From: Gnetum montanum
Taxonomy: Eukaryota; Streptophyta; Gnetopsida; Gnetales; Gnetaceae
Direction of reading: 5' to 3'
Length of the DNA stretch: 37,100 bases
Assembly (NCBI GenBank): GCA_015680685.1
Contig: MNCI01036176.1
Coordinates: forward strand, 3,732 to 40,831
Shown: piece by piece, positions 22,073 to 33,229 of the stretch
Position numbering within the stretch: the stretch's first letter is position 1
Layout of the letters: the number at the start of each line of letters is the position of its first letter
Notes under the pieces: generated by a model
Told to the model about the DNA's origin: nothing
The model's database searches: none
Seen by the model: only the letters and a program-made list of their open reading frames with translations
Program-made: the position numbers and the translations under genes

Positions 22073-24592
22073 TGTTGAGGCCAACCTCACCCATGCCAAG
22101 CACAGGGCCATGATCAACGCACATGTAGGCCATTATAGTTGCAAAGTAGTTAAAATGCACAAATCTAATTCATAGAAATTCAACAAATGCTATACTAATT
22201 TTATGTAGAAAGCAAAACTTATGCAATCATAGTCCCCAACCATATGTAAAAAAATAAAATAAAAAAAAATTATGAATTTCAACAATATCATCATCAATGA
22301 GGGTTGGATATTTAGATGTTTGAAAGTGAACATCATATTGAATAAATTTTAGTAAATGGGGTTGTCAAACAATATATATATTTATAAAATAATATTTAGA
22401 GTACATCATTAAGTAGAAAACCTTAGAAAGCCTTAGAAATAAGGGAGAAAGAAATAGGATTTTTACTCAAGATGCTTCAAATATTTTTAGTGGTGGAAAG
22501 TGGATATAGCCTAATTTAGTATACTTATTGAAAAATTTCATTTATATTCCTCTCTAAAATGAAGGAACCATCTATTAGAGTACTGATAACATGTTTATTT
22601 CTCAATTGATAGAATCTAAGTTTGAACCTAGGTGAAGCCACTTGAAGAATGTTAGGCATTTTCTCATCCATTTTCATTCTCCAAATCTCTCAAATGATCC
22701 CACCTTCACTGAATGAACATCAAAACTCTAAATAAAAAGATCATCACCTAGAGGCCTTAATGCTTATCCCACCAAAGTAAGATCTTACTTTAAGTGATGA
22801 CTAGCTCAAACCCAGGTCTCGTTACTATTAAAAAAAGCACCCTACGGACACTCTAAGTAATAGTCCTTGAAACATTTTAATGTAATGTTAATTAACCCTT
22901 AAATTCCAATTGTAATAATTTTTTTCATCATTATCTATCATGATGACAACAATGACTAGAAACATTGAATGTATCAAGCCTTGACCAAGCAAATTGACCC
23001 ATGACTTAATTATTAACCTAGTCACAACTGGTGACTAAAATTAGGATTGATGACCAATAACATTTCATGATGTAGCAAATCATCGTGGGCATTACTAGGA
23101 ACTGGTGGGAACATATTGCCATTATGTAGGCATAGGTGAATGTGTTTATAGTGGACGGTGGTTATGGTGGGTGGTGGATGATAATTGGTAGTCGACAATG
23201 ATTTCTTTAGGCTGCTATTAACTAGAGGAGGAGGATGGCAGATGGGAACCTCTTTGGGGATGTGGGAGAGGGGAAGTCTATAGAACATAGATGAAACCTA
23301 GACTGATCCAGCAGTAGCTAGGGAAACTAGTAGGTGGTGGTTTCCTTCTTCTTCTTTTTGTTTCATTTTTTCACCCCGGCAGGTAGCCTTCCTTCTTTCT
23401 GAGAGGCAACCTCTCATGTTTGAAAACAACAGGAAACCTCTCATGTCTAACAATGGCAAGTGATCAAGGTAAGCACATCAATGGTAGTAGGTGAGTGAAA
23501 AGTGGCTAGAAGCATGACAAACATAGAGCAGCAAAGGACATGGTAGTAGACGAGCAGTCTGATGACATGTAGTGAATGTGTGTGAAAGACTCATGCAGAT
23601 GCATACATGTAGACAACATGCACATGGTATGAAATTCCAAGCACATGTGGGTAGCTAAAAATTATGTAGGGTTCTTGTGACCACCAACAATCGTAAGCAA
23701 GTGGCCAATGGTGACACATGTACAGGAAACATGTAGGAAGCAGGTTGTAGGTTCTCTCTTTTTGTGTAGTATCTATGGCTAGCAACATGTTTGCAACACG
23801 TGATGATGCATAATAGCAATGGTTCGTCTGCAACAATGTGCCTTGTAGTAGCAATTGTAGAATGGTGGTTTTTTTTCTTTTCTTCATCAATTTGACACAA
23901 ACTGGTTCTAACATATAGTGGCCACATGCATGCATCACCAATAATGGTGGTAGTCATGATCGGTGATCACATGTGAATAGTAGACCAATGTAGCAATGAT
24001 GATCACATGCAAATGCATCTACACCTTGAGATGTGCTGATAAATGGTACACATCCTCTCCCAATAGAAAATCAATGGTGAATGCCACAAAATGTGGCAAA
24101 TGGTGCTTTCTCTCTCTGATGTGCAAACGACACACCGGAAGATAGTCAAGATGGAAAACAAATTCTATGTTTCATTTTCTCTCTCCTATGCATGGAGATT
24201 TGAAAATGAAAGTTAACACTAGCAGTCACATTTCTCTCTCTTGGTCCACATGACAAGCATGAGATCCATATTCCCTTTTCCTCATCCATTGGCAGCTACA
24301 AGTAGTGTTGCAACAGCATCCACACCGAACTGGCAGCGAACAAGTGGTAACAACAAGACCATGGAAATTTTGAATTTTTCTTTTGGATTATTTATTGTAT
24401 TCTAAAATTGCACAAACATTTAATTTAAATTTTCAATTATTTTACTTGGTCTATTATTTTCAAAACATTGCATACCTTCTCTAGCTAAGACTATTCTTGG
24501 GTTTCTGTACCCATACGAAAGGTACCCTAGGCGATAGTCTTCTAAAACAAGTTTTCCTAGGTGTTAATGTGACAAAAATTTACACATAAACA
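22073..24592 (+). mobile_element. 3' LTR of Element III
   Basis: It starts TGTTGAGGCCAACC and ends CACATAAACA, 2520 bases, colinear with 14713-18275. It retains the empty target site for LTR B near 22671. Minus-strand frames at 23022-23288 and 23591-23957 mirror those in the other LTR and show no domain. Confidence 0.85.
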
Positions 24593-24593
24593 C

Positions 24594-24951
24594 CCAACAA
24601 CATTGTATGTGTTCAGGATATATACAGAAAGTGGGATCAGATACTTATGTTAGGATAGTTAGTTATTAATTAACAATTAGGTTAGTTGAATTGGTTACTA
24701 AATTATGTTTCCACTTGTTATCAATTGTAGGAAAATAAAATATAAAATAATAAAAATCATGTGCCCCAATTACACTTAACCATATAACTAAGCTTCACAA
24801 GTGTAGTTGGGAAGACAATGATCGTCACGATTAGATTTCACTTCCTAGAACTAATGTACTTAGGAACTTAAGATGTACAGAGTTTGACGAGATTGCATTT
24901 GAATGCTTGTAATTCGTATGGTTGGGTGTTGGGTATACTCGCCACTCATCT
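24594..24951 (+). mobile_element. 3' LTR of Element I, right part (U5 end)
   Basis: It continues the LTR broken at 14712: TACAGAAAGTGGGA, TAGTTAGTTATTA, then GTTGGGAAGACAATGAT, GGAGTTTGAC-like ACAGAGTTTGACGAGAT, AATTCGTATGGTTG and TCGCCACTCATC match LTR B 16015-16326 in order. It ends at about 24951 (CTCATCT for CTCATCA). The target duplication would be TTCCT (24952-24956), with its 5' partner lost. Confidence 0.8.
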
Positions 24952-27395
24952 TTCCTAGTAGATACATTTTGAATAATTTGATCATTGCCTAGGAAGGTCT
25001 GTAGTGGATGCAGGATGACAGTTAGGATATTCTATTAATGAAGCGTGATTATGCAAAGGCCTACAACAATATTAAGTGGGACTTCATTATACAGACCATG
25101 AATAAACTTGGTTTCAGTCCTAAGTTCCTACATATGATGAGATGTTTATTCTCAGATGCTACTACAAAAATAGCTACTACCTTTGGTATCACTTCTCCCT
25201 TTTCTATCCATAGGTTAGTGAGGCAAGGATATCCTCTTACCCCTTACTTGTTTATCATCACAGCTGACTTATTCTATCATCTGTTAAACTATGATATTTG
25301 GAATAAGGTTATCATTGGGGTTAATCTCTCTTCCCCTCAACATCAACTTTTTAATACACATTTCACCAATGACTCCTTTTTCCTCATTCAACACATTGTT
25401 GCTAATGTGTAGCTACTCATATCTTGGGTGCAACAATATTGCTCTTTCTCTAACTTTGCTATTAATTGCAATAAATCTTCTATTTATAGTTTCAATAATA
25501 ATTATAGTCATTTGCCTAGATATAACTAGAAGCTTATTTAGAACCAAGATATCATTAAGATTTTGGAAATTCCCTTCTGATTTAGAGGTCCTACTTCAAT
25601 CCTTTGGGAGCAAGTAATTTCTCAAATTCAAAAGAAAATTGAAAAATCAAAGACTAAATCCATAACTCATACATGCAAGTACCTTGTCTATAAATCTATC
25701 TATGCTTCTAATCATGTGTATTATTCTTTGTTCTAGGCTCCCTTCCAAGCCACATACGAAAAGCTAGAATGATTATTTTGGAACTTCATGTGGACATCTA
25801 AAGACTCCTGAAAAGGTTTTCATCATGTTGTATGGAATATTGTTACTATTCCTAAGAATAGGAGTGGATTAGGGCTTTTTAATTCCTTAAAATAAGGGCT
25901 CACCTTAGTCATTAGGTGGTTGGTTTAGCATGTGGATGCCCCTAACATTATTGGGAGTCTCCTCCAATTAAGGCTTTGACAAGCATTTCCCAAAAATAAG
26001 CCCTTTTGGAAAGGAATCCATTTTATTAATTAGATCCTCTCTTCCCATACTATCATTATTCATGGGTCTCATGTCTTCAAAAGCATTTGGATGGCTTGGC
26101 ATGCTTTACTCCATTATATTGATTAGGAAAATGTCAAGATCAATCCTACTCTTCTTTCTAAGCTTTGCCCCTAGTGGATACCCTTGTCACCTACTCCTCT
26201 TGCCACTACAAATGCTACGATAGCTACTTCTTAGTATCAGAACAGAGTTATTTTTCTTAGTTTTCTTCATCTCGCAAACTAATGGATTTCTTGGGAAGTG
26301 TTTAAAAATTTGTATGGGGCTTCCAAAGTAATGCATCATTTCTTGAATCAATTTTATAATTTTATTCATCAATATTTACAACTGGATGTTTTAGTACAAA
26401 GGATTTTTGATGACCTCCAGTGGATTAATGGATCGAAGCTTTTCCTTATAAGCCACATATCCCATTTCAACTATTGCATGATTTCTCAATTTTCATTCAA
26501 TGATGTAATAGATCTTGGCACAAACAAGAGTCTAAGAAATTCTAGATCTCCCTCTTCAAACAATTTTGGAAACTTCTGACCCTTTGTAAAATTCAATAGT
26601 TTCTTTGGTGTCTTCATCACCAAGGTTTACCCATTAGTAAACACCTTGAATACCTTGGGATTCACACTCCTAAGTTCCCTCCTTATGGTAAATTTGATGA
26701 TTTTGTTCATGCTTTTTAGCATTGCCCTTTCACTTAGCATATGTGGGGATGGGCTTCCAAAGTCATCCCATCATGCAAGCTTTCTCAAGATGAAATTATG
26801 TTTAGCTCATTTCCTCCCACTTCTATGAATTTCAAATTTCCTTGGAAGGTTATTAGGCCCATTGTTCTATATTATATTTGGAAATGCAAATGTATTATTC
26901 TTTTTTTGAGGACTAACTATTCAAATATCTATCATCTAACTATTATGGAGAAATTGCAGATTCTCCACCTTGTTCACTTCCAAATCATATATCAAACTTG
27001 ATAGATCAAGTTGGATATTAATTAGTTGATTCATCTATTATAGCGTTAGGGAAAATTCATGAGTCCAAGCAACCTTCTTCAATAGGAATCACTACATGGA
27101 AGTCTTTCTTTATAATTTTAGGTGTTATTTTCTTTATCTAGTTTTCTACCACTCTTCATCTACTCTCATTTTTAGTTGATCCTTGGTGGATGGTAGATCT
27201 TCATATTGTGTTCCTCCCCTTTAGGATCAGTTGTTTGTAAGGATGTTTCCTTGCGTAACATCCCCAGTTCATTCAATTTCCCTTATATGTTTTTTTTCCT
27301 TCTATATCTAGTCTATATGACTTGATGTTGAATATGTATTTCATGTTCTTTTTCTATTAATAAAACTCACTTTTAGGGGTCCAACACCCCCCCAA
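24952..27395 (+). pseudogene. LINE (L1-type) ORF2 remnant: RT, thumb and zf-RVT (right copy)
   Basis: RT starts near 25008 with ILLMKRDYAKAYNNIKWDF, open to 25412: KLGFSPKFLHMMRC, the RLVRQGYPLTPYLFIITADL block and HFTNDSFF, where FADD reads FTND, so the catalytic pair is lost. 25770-25890 gives FMWTSKDS and WNIVTIPKNRSGLGLFNSLK, the typical segment after RT. 26280-26580 matches the left copy (FKNLYGASKVMHHFLNQFYN), followed by the zf-RVT region with HMWGWASKVIP and YYIWKCKC. The 3' UTR ends ATTAATAAAACTCAC at about 27370. Its N-terminal half was cut off by Element I. Confidence 0.85.
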
Positions 27396-29108
27396 TTTCA
27401 TCTAAAAAATTAACTTAAAAATTAGAATCACATGTACATTTCATGGTTAATGAACAAGCATAAATCTTTGAAATGTTTTTTAATTCATTTTTGATGCAAA
27501 TAATCTTGAGATTGCTTATCTAAAGCCAACTCTAAGCTTGAGTAACCTAAAAATTATGAGAGATTTCACACATTGATGATAGATACCAAAATGCAAGATA
27601 CTTATATTTCATAGAATTTAAAGGATTAAATTTATCATGAATAGTAGTCCAAAAATGGATTCTTAGCACTCTAAGATCATATATTGTGCAAATTAACAAT
27701 ATCTTTGTCAAAAATATTAAGAATTTTTTTGTTATCTAGGTGATTATTTTTAAGATTTAAAGATAAATGCTATAAATAAGTATTAGCACTAGTACAATGC
27801 TATTTTTTTTACATGATGTTTTATGAAGTACTTTACTTTCTACATAGTTTACAAATATGGAGAACCTTGAAATCGAATAATTCATGGAAAGAATAGTAAA
27901 TTTATAGAACATCTACATTTTCAATAGACTAACTAATTACTTTTTTCATCATAGATAAATTTATGAACTAATAATTTCTAGGGTTCACTACACTTATAAG
28001 CTCAAAGTACCCATTTTGTTGCACATGCTTTTCCATGATTAGATAAAAAGAAGAATGACAAATCCCCAAGGGATTTAATTCTTTAACAAATATCCCAAAC
28101 TCTTTTAAAATATTTAACACTAGTGTCTTTTTCAATAAGAAATCTGACATCTATTTAAAATTTTTTTTAAAAAAATTATTATTTGAAGGGTAGAAAGAAT
28201 GGTTATATAATAAAAATAGATAAATTTTCATATGTAAGAGTCCTTTCAACAAAAGAAAGCTTCTTTTATACTTAAACATCAATTTTTTATTTAATCTTTT
28301 CTAATACCCATTGCCATACTTGATGCTTGAAAATGTTGAACTCAAAAGAAATTCCAAGAAATCTAAAGTTGTCACCAAATTTTAATCATTTTCATAGTAA
28401 TGAAAACAAGATTAATTTTCTTTTCTAAGATAAGTTGATATAGCCTAATTAATTCAAGAACTAAATTCTTGGAAAATGATATCCAAGCAATATCAATCAT
28501 CAATATCATGTGAAGTTAAAGAAAGAATCATATGTGAATTGAAAGTTACATAATTGATTATTGGAATTAGGAAGTTGTAGCACATGTAGGAAGCTTGAAT
28601 TAATTTTTTAAGTACTAAGAAAATCCAATGCATCTATTGCATTAATGCAAAGATATGGAGCCAAGGGGCATCCTTGATGAAGTGATATTTTCAAGGAAAA
28701 TGGATTTAATATTAAACCATTCATATTCAAGTAGATGTTAAACCATCGACACATGCAATGGTGCTAGCATCAACAAAAAAAACTTTCATTTTATCAATAG
28801 AGTAACGATTAAAACCATGACGCTTTAAAATTTTAAAAATAAATTTCCAAAAATCCTATCAGATACTTTCTATATAAAAATAAAATAAGAAATAATGAAT
28901 GAACATGATAGAAAAATAGAAATCAAAATAGAAACACACACAAAATTTATGTGAAAACCCTAAATTAGGATGAAAACCATGGAGAAGTAGGGAGTTAATT
29001 CATTAGATCAAAGATTAAATGTTTACTACAGGGTAGTGATCCCTAAAAAGGGGAGTTCTTATGAAAAGGGGAAGGCAAAGGGTGTCTACATAAAAGCGAG
29101 AGCAAACA
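26186..29108. repeat. Right copy of the 2.9 kb composite block
   Basis: It is colinear with 837-3768, at an offset of 25,346-25,350 bases. The copia LTR that ends the shared part continues here to its natural end at 29266. Confidence 0.8.
27396..28870 (-). pseudogene. LINE reverse transcriptase remnant, minus strand (right copy, 3' part)
   Basis: Same content as 2053-3524: on the minus strand the HQGCPLAPYL and F-x-x-DSFF blocks are readable around 28730-28530, in broken frames. The element is interrupted at 28870 and resumes at 30611. Confidence 0.75.
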
Positions 29109-29266
29109 ACATCCCTTCAACTGTTGACCCTTCAACTTTCATAATGGCCAACCTTTCAACTTCTATAATGGCTAACCCTTAAACTTCTATAACAACCAAC
29201 CCTTCAACTTAATGTAATGGCCAAAAACTAGAAATAAAATTTAGGTCACCACACCATACTCTAACA
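28871..29266 (-). mobile_element. 3' LTR of the TRIM-like element
   Basis: Read on the minus strand it begins TGTTAGAGTATGG (29266) and ends near TATAGAAAG (28871, originally CTACA). It is 396 bases and contains four units of the 24-base repeat (29126-29222). It is colinear with 3525-3768 over its U5 part. Confidence 0.75.
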
Positions 29267-29424
29267 ATCTTCACCTTAATGTGAACTCCCTTACAAGGAA
29301 TAAATCTCCAATCTTCAACAAAAGGTCTCCACCTCTTTTACAATAAAGCTCCTAAGAGAAAAACTCAACAAGAAACACCAACCAAGTCCAAGTAATGCTC
29401 ATAGGTATGATACAATTTAATTGT

Positions 29425-29761
29425 TGACCATTCAACTTTTGTAATGGTTTACCCTTCTTCTTCTATAACGGTCAACCCTTTGACTTCTGTAACGACCAAC
29501 CCTTGAGTTTTTGTAATAGTAGACCCTTTAACTTATGTAACAACCAACCCTTCAACTTCTATAATGGTCAACCCTTCAACTTCTATAATAGCTAACCCTT
29601 CAACTTCTGTAATGGTTGACCCTTCAACTTTTGTGAAAGCTAACCCTTAAAATTTTGTAACAATCTACCTTTCAACTTCTATAACGGCCAACCCTTCAAC
29701 CTCTATAACAATTGACCTTTCAATTTCTATAACAACGAACCCTTCAAATTCTAGTACAATG
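29425..29761. repeat. 24-base tandem repeat (minisatellite), ~14 units, within a partial LTR
   Basis: The unit is AACCCTTCAACTTCTATAAT followed by GGTC or a variant, 24 bases, about 14 imperfect copies. The same repeat has about 4 units in the 3' LTR (29126-29222) and 2-3 in the 5' LTR (30500-30565). As 24 is a multiple of three, minus-strand frames give an 8-residue repeat (EVEGLAVI), which I treat as incidental. Confidence 0.85.
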
Positions 29762-29813
29762 TTATGGTAGAAAATCAGAAATAGAATTTGGGTCACTGCA
29801 CCATACTCTAACA

Positions 29814-29826
29814 ATCTCCACCTTGA
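29814..29826 (-). other. Polypurine tract of the TRIM-like element
   Basis: On the minus strand TCAAGGTGGAGAT directly precedes TGTTAGAGTATGG, the classic plant copia tract-to-LTR junction. A second one, TTAAGGTGAAGAT, precedes the 3' LTR at 29267-29279. Confidence 0.7.
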
Positions 29827-30225
29827 CATGAATTCCCATACAAGGAATAGATCTCTAATCTTTAAGAAAAGGTCTCCACTATCTCTGCTACTGTTGGCTC
29901 TTTGTGTCAAAACTCTATTGCTATTCTGTAATGCCGCAGTCACCTTGATGTCCTTGGAATCACTAACTTGGTTGTTGCATTATGGTTGATTAAAGCCAAC
30001 ATCAAGCCATTCTGGAACCTATAATAAAGCCCTAATGGACCCCTCCAAATAAAACAATTGCTCTTCTTACCGCCAAAGCAATTTCTCCACCTCAAAATTT
30101 ACATCATCCAAAACCATCTATGCAAGCACAACCCACATCTTAACCTATCATAGCGAAAATTTGGTGTTGTGATCCAAAAGCAGAATATTGTATTTCACAA
30201 TTGCCATCACTAAAATCAAACTTGT

Positions 30226-30238
30226 CTTTGATACCAAT
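30226..30238 (-). other. Primer binding site, initiator tRNA-Met type
   Basis: On the minus strand ATTGGTATCAAAG follows the LTR end (TTTCTACA). It matches the usual plant copia site TGGTATCAGAGC with one difference, G to A. Confidence 0.75.
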
Positions 30239-30610
30239 TGTAGAAAAATAAAATAATAAATAACAAACAAATGTGATAGGAAAATAGAAATCAAAATAGC
30301 AACACATAGAGAATTTACGTGGAAAAAAAATTGAGATGAAAACCATAGGCAGAAGTAGAGAGCTAATTCATTAGATCAAAGATTTAGAGTGTACTAAAAG
30401 GGAGTGATCCCCACAAAGGGTGATCGTTAAAAAGGGGAGTGCTCACAAAAAAGAGAAGTGTAAAGGGTGTCTACATAAAAGGGAGATAAAATAGCATTCC
30501 TTTAACTTTTGACCCTTCAAATTCCATAATGACCAAGCCTTCAACTTCTAGTATAACATAATGGTAGAAAATCAAAAATAGAGTTCAGGTTACCAGACCA
30601 TACTCCAACA
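30239..30610 (-). mobile_element. 5' LTR of the TRIM-like element
   Basis: It runs 372 bases from TGTTGGAGTATGG (30610) to TTTCTACA (30239) on the minus strand, colinear with 28871-29266, with fewer 24-base units. Confidence 0.75.
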
Positions 30611-30642
30611 CTTTCTGATAATCAAAATTTTTCATTAGAAGG
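30611..30642 (-). pseudogene. Continuation of the LINE (-) reverse transcriptase
   Basis: On the minus strand these 32 bases read LLMKNFDYQK and join, across the TRIM-like element, to the AYDRV-type codons at 28870. This is the LLMKxDYxKAYDR block of LINE RT. It is cut at 30643 by Element II; the rest of the LINE should lie beyond the window. Confidence 0.7.
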
Positions 30643-31253
30643 TGATGAGACATGATTCACATAGGCCGCGATATCGCGTCTTCCCTGCGATATCGCATAC
30701 GCGATATCGTAGTCCGCTGCCATATCTATAAATAAGATGCGACACTCCCTTGTTTGGGATCCCAGTTTTAGAATAGGGAAGCAATGGAAGTTTGATCCCT
30801 CGAGAGTTAGATTTTTTACCGTGTCTGCCCGCAGTGTTGTGAATGTAATTGTACTGTGTCTTTATTCGAGTGTGCCATACTTGGACATGCACATGACCAG
30901 CAGTGGTAGTTGTGCACAAAGTCCAAGATGTGTACGGTTGATCAAGGAATCGGTTGCTCATTGCACTTAGGCTAGATTATATTTTCTTACCCTTTTCCTC
31001 CTAGCTTAGATTAGTCAATATTATTTTCCACTACCTTTAGGAGTAGTGATAGAATTAGGAACACATCATACACCTCATCTGGACTAAACCATACGTGACA
31101 TATGCAATACTAGTCTAGGTGGGAAGACAGCAAACTGCGACCTAAGGCTAACTATCTAGGTGCCACAACTAGTCCATCTGCGGAGTTCGACCGGATCGCG
31201 CGTGCGACGCTCGTTTCGTATGGTTGAGTGTAGGGGTACCTCGCCACTCATCA
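30643..31253 (+). mobile_element. 5' LTR (copy C) of Element II
   Basis: It runs from TGATGAGACATG (30643) to CCACTCATCA (31253), 611 bases, with the same 7-base terminal inverted repeat as LTR B. The U5 end (CGGAGTTCGACCGGATCGCG, CTCGTTTCGTATGG) matches 16255-16296. It is shorter than B by loss of subrepeats and other internal sequence. Confidence 0.9.
30666..30734 (+). promoter_or_regulatory. U3 promoter of LTR C: TATCGCG cassette and TATA box
   Basis: Three GATATCGCG or GCGATATCG words (30669-30710), one of them within GCATACGCGATATCG, lie just upstream of TATAAATA at 30727-30734. CG content is high against CpG-poor surroundings. Confidence 0.6.
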
Positions 31254-31254
31254 T

Positions 31255-31272
31255 TGGCGCCGTTGCCGGGGA
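31255..31272 (+). other. Primer binding site, tRNA-Asp
   Basis: TGGCGCCGTTGCCGGGGA lies one base after the LTR end. It is complementary to the 3' end of plant tRNA-Asp and is the site typical of Athila-type Gypsy elements. It fixes the LTR boundary and the plus orientation. Confidence 0.95.
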
Positions 31273-31384
31273 TGGTGCTAGTTATCTAGATTAGTTATAT
31301 CATACAAGGTCGCTGTAAAGAACTTAACGATATATCTCTTAAAAAGAAGTAATTATAAAAAGTCACATAAATTCACACACAACA

Positions 31385-33229
31385 ATGCCTCTCCTACAAG
31401 ATGATAATAACGCCACACTTAGTGAGGAAGTTCATTGGAGAACCAATGAGCTATATGACGATGAAGATTGGAGTATACAACCTGAAGTGGGAGTTTCCTA
31501 TAAGAATGAACAAAAACAACGTCATCGTAACACACGAAAGCATAACTTACCCGATGACGATGAACCCCCACTGGCCACTACAAGCTTAACGCAAATACAA
31601 GAGGCTGTTCGAATCTCACGTAGGCATCGTAAAGAGAGCCGACTACCCAGGCTCGATTTAAACAACTTTCCTAAATTTTCAGGAGGCTATGACTTAGATC
31701 CGCATCAACATTTACAAGCCTTCTACGATGCCTGCACATGGAACAACATTGATAATGGTTGGCAAAAACTTAAGCTCTTTCCTATGACACTCGTTGACCA
31801 AGCAAAAGTATGGTATAGATCGTTAAAACCAAATTCAATACGACGTTGGTCAACAATGGTAGAAGTATTTAACGAAAAATATCAAACCTACGCAAGAGTG
31901 TTAGCCTTGAGGAAACAAATCCAAGGATGGAAACAAGCAAAACATGAACCCTTGGACATGGCCTTAGAAAGATATTATTCATTGTTAAACAATTGTCCAG
32001 GCCATGGGTTTTCCGAGGAAAGGCTAATGTACCATATCATTGATGGGCTACGTAATGAAACAAGAGAGACCTTAGGAACGTATGCCCGAGGTCAACTATA
32101 CAACCTACGAACCCATCAAATTTAAGAGCTTATTAAGTGGGTAACAAAAGAAGAAGGAGAAATAACTACATGGGAGAGTGTTGAAAAACATCAATGGGAC
32201 CAAAATCACAACTCAACAAAGGTCCAGGATCATAACAAGGAGAGATCGACTAATCTCAAGGTGGAAACACCATCTTTGCCAATACAACAATTGTTAGAAG
32301 AAGCCAAGGAAAAAATCAATAAGATGTTGGAATGGATGAATCAAAAGTGTGGAGAATATATCAACATCATTCGAGATAGAGTTTTGACAACCCAAGAAGC
32401 AGGACAAAATAGTAGACATTCAGAGAAAAAGAATAAAGGGTATAAGTGCTCAACTGCTAATCATATGTATGAATGCAACATATGCCTGTACGATCACCCC
32501 AAGGACCAATGCCCAATATTGTTACATCTACATGAGCATTGGGGAAACACATTACATCCAGAGTTCGTACAGAGATACTGTGTTCAATCATAGTGGCAAC
32601 AATCCTAGTCATGGGGGAATCCACCCTTAGACTGGAAGCACCCTTCACATTTTCCGAATCCAAATGCTTATCACGTCCAACACCCTGTTTCTTCAACTGG
32701 GCCGACATACTCTATCTCACCACAATACCATTCTCCACAATACTATCAGCCCATGCCTCCAACACAACCACCACCTTGTGCACCTTACATTCCTCCTAAA
32801 TTTCAACATTCTTATCCTTTCCCTCCTTCCACAATGCCACCAACTATTCCTAAGGTGTATGTACCATTGCAAGCCACGAACAACACTTGTGCTGCTGCTA
32901 CTAACAGCAGTGAAAAGCCTCCTCAACATCAAAGGCGTCCTTTCTTTAAACACGACCATAGGAAGGGACAACATAACTCTGAGGCCACTGCATCTTCCAA
33001 CCCAGTACAAGTCCAACACTGTGGTGCACCCTTACCTTCGAACCCAATGCCTTATGTAACTTCATCAGGGCCACCAACTTACACTCCAATAACCACAAGG
33101 CCCAAGGAACACAACCATGGGAGGCATCAGCCTAATCCTTGCATACCATCTAATGGTCCTAAACATCATAGTGGGTCAACTCGTTATCTAGGAACTACAT
33201 CATATGAAGTGTCCCACTGTGTCTCTTAG
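31385..33229 (+). pseudogene. Gag of Element II, one frame with three stops
   Basis: The start is the first ATG after the leader (MPLLQDDNNATLSEEVHW). The first 246 codons (to 32125) are open and hold the capsid domain: LNNFPKFSGGYDLDPHQHLQ, WQKLKLFPMTLVDQAKVWYR, RRWSTMVEVFNEKYQTYAR, then RYYSLLNNCPGHGFSEERL. The same frame continues past TAA at 32123 and TAG at 32591 and 32606 to 33229. Around 32470 CNICLYDHPKDQC is a CX2CX3HX4C finger, one residue shorter than the usual CX2CX4HX4C. The C-terminal third is Pro/Gln/Ser-rich. The first stop replaces Gln in Element I (HQI-Q), so three point changes separate it from a full gag. Confidence 0.85.

Larger units (their letters stand above)
14713..24592 (+). 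mobile_element. Element III: Gypsy retrotransposon with ~2.5 kb LTRs, pol deleted
   Basis: Two LTRs starting TGTTGAGGCC (14713 and 22073) and ending CATCAACA (18275) or CATAAACA (24592) flank an internal region with gag-protease and an integrase C-terminus on the plus strand. The element sits inside the Element I 3' LTR. The flanks CCAAG (14708-14712) and CCAAC (24594-24598) form a target duplication with one mismatch. By eye 11 of about 130 LTR positions differ (14939-15070 against the right LTR), so the insertion is old. No primer site is visible after 18275, so the 5' leader and gag start were lost. Confidence 0.85.
3769..24951 (+). mobile_element. Element I: 5'-truncated tRNA-Asp-type Gypsy retrotransposon, interrupted by Element III
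   Basis: The order on the plus strand is gag, protease, RT, RNase H, integrase, non-coding spacer, internal promoter, ORF3, 3' LTR. The 5' LTR and primer site are missing because the element starts inside gag at the 3768 junction. The 3' LTR (14207-14712 plus 24594-24951) is split by Element III. Family assignment comes from gag and LTR similarity to Element II, which keeps a tRNA-Asp primer site, as in Athila elements. Every reading frame is broken. The order, with an extra ORF after integrase, is that of Athila-type elements. Confidence 0.8.
28871..30610 (-). mobile_element. TRIM-like non-autonomous copia element, 1740 bases
   Basis: On the minus strand the element starts TGTTGGAG (30610) and ends at 28871. 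CTTTC at 28866-28870 and 30611-30615 is a perfect target duplication inside the LINE (-) RT. It comprises the 5' LTR (30239-30610), a tRNA-Met-type primer site (30226-30238), a short internal region without a domain, a polypurine tract before a partial LTR (29425-29813), a second short internal piece and tract (29267-29424), and the 3' LTR (28871-29266). It encodes nothing recognisable, so an autonomous copia element must have moved it. Confidence 0.8.

Noticed and set aside
29665-29943. Minus-strand frame with repeated EVEGLAVI-like units as a repeat protein
   Set aside because: It is a by-product of a 24-base tandem repeat in an LTR, read in one of several open frames, without a start or homologous protein.
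32457-33059. Overlapping open frames in other frames and strands of the gag tail
   Set aside because: They are shadows of the Pro/Gln-rich gag frame, which continues in one frame from 31385.
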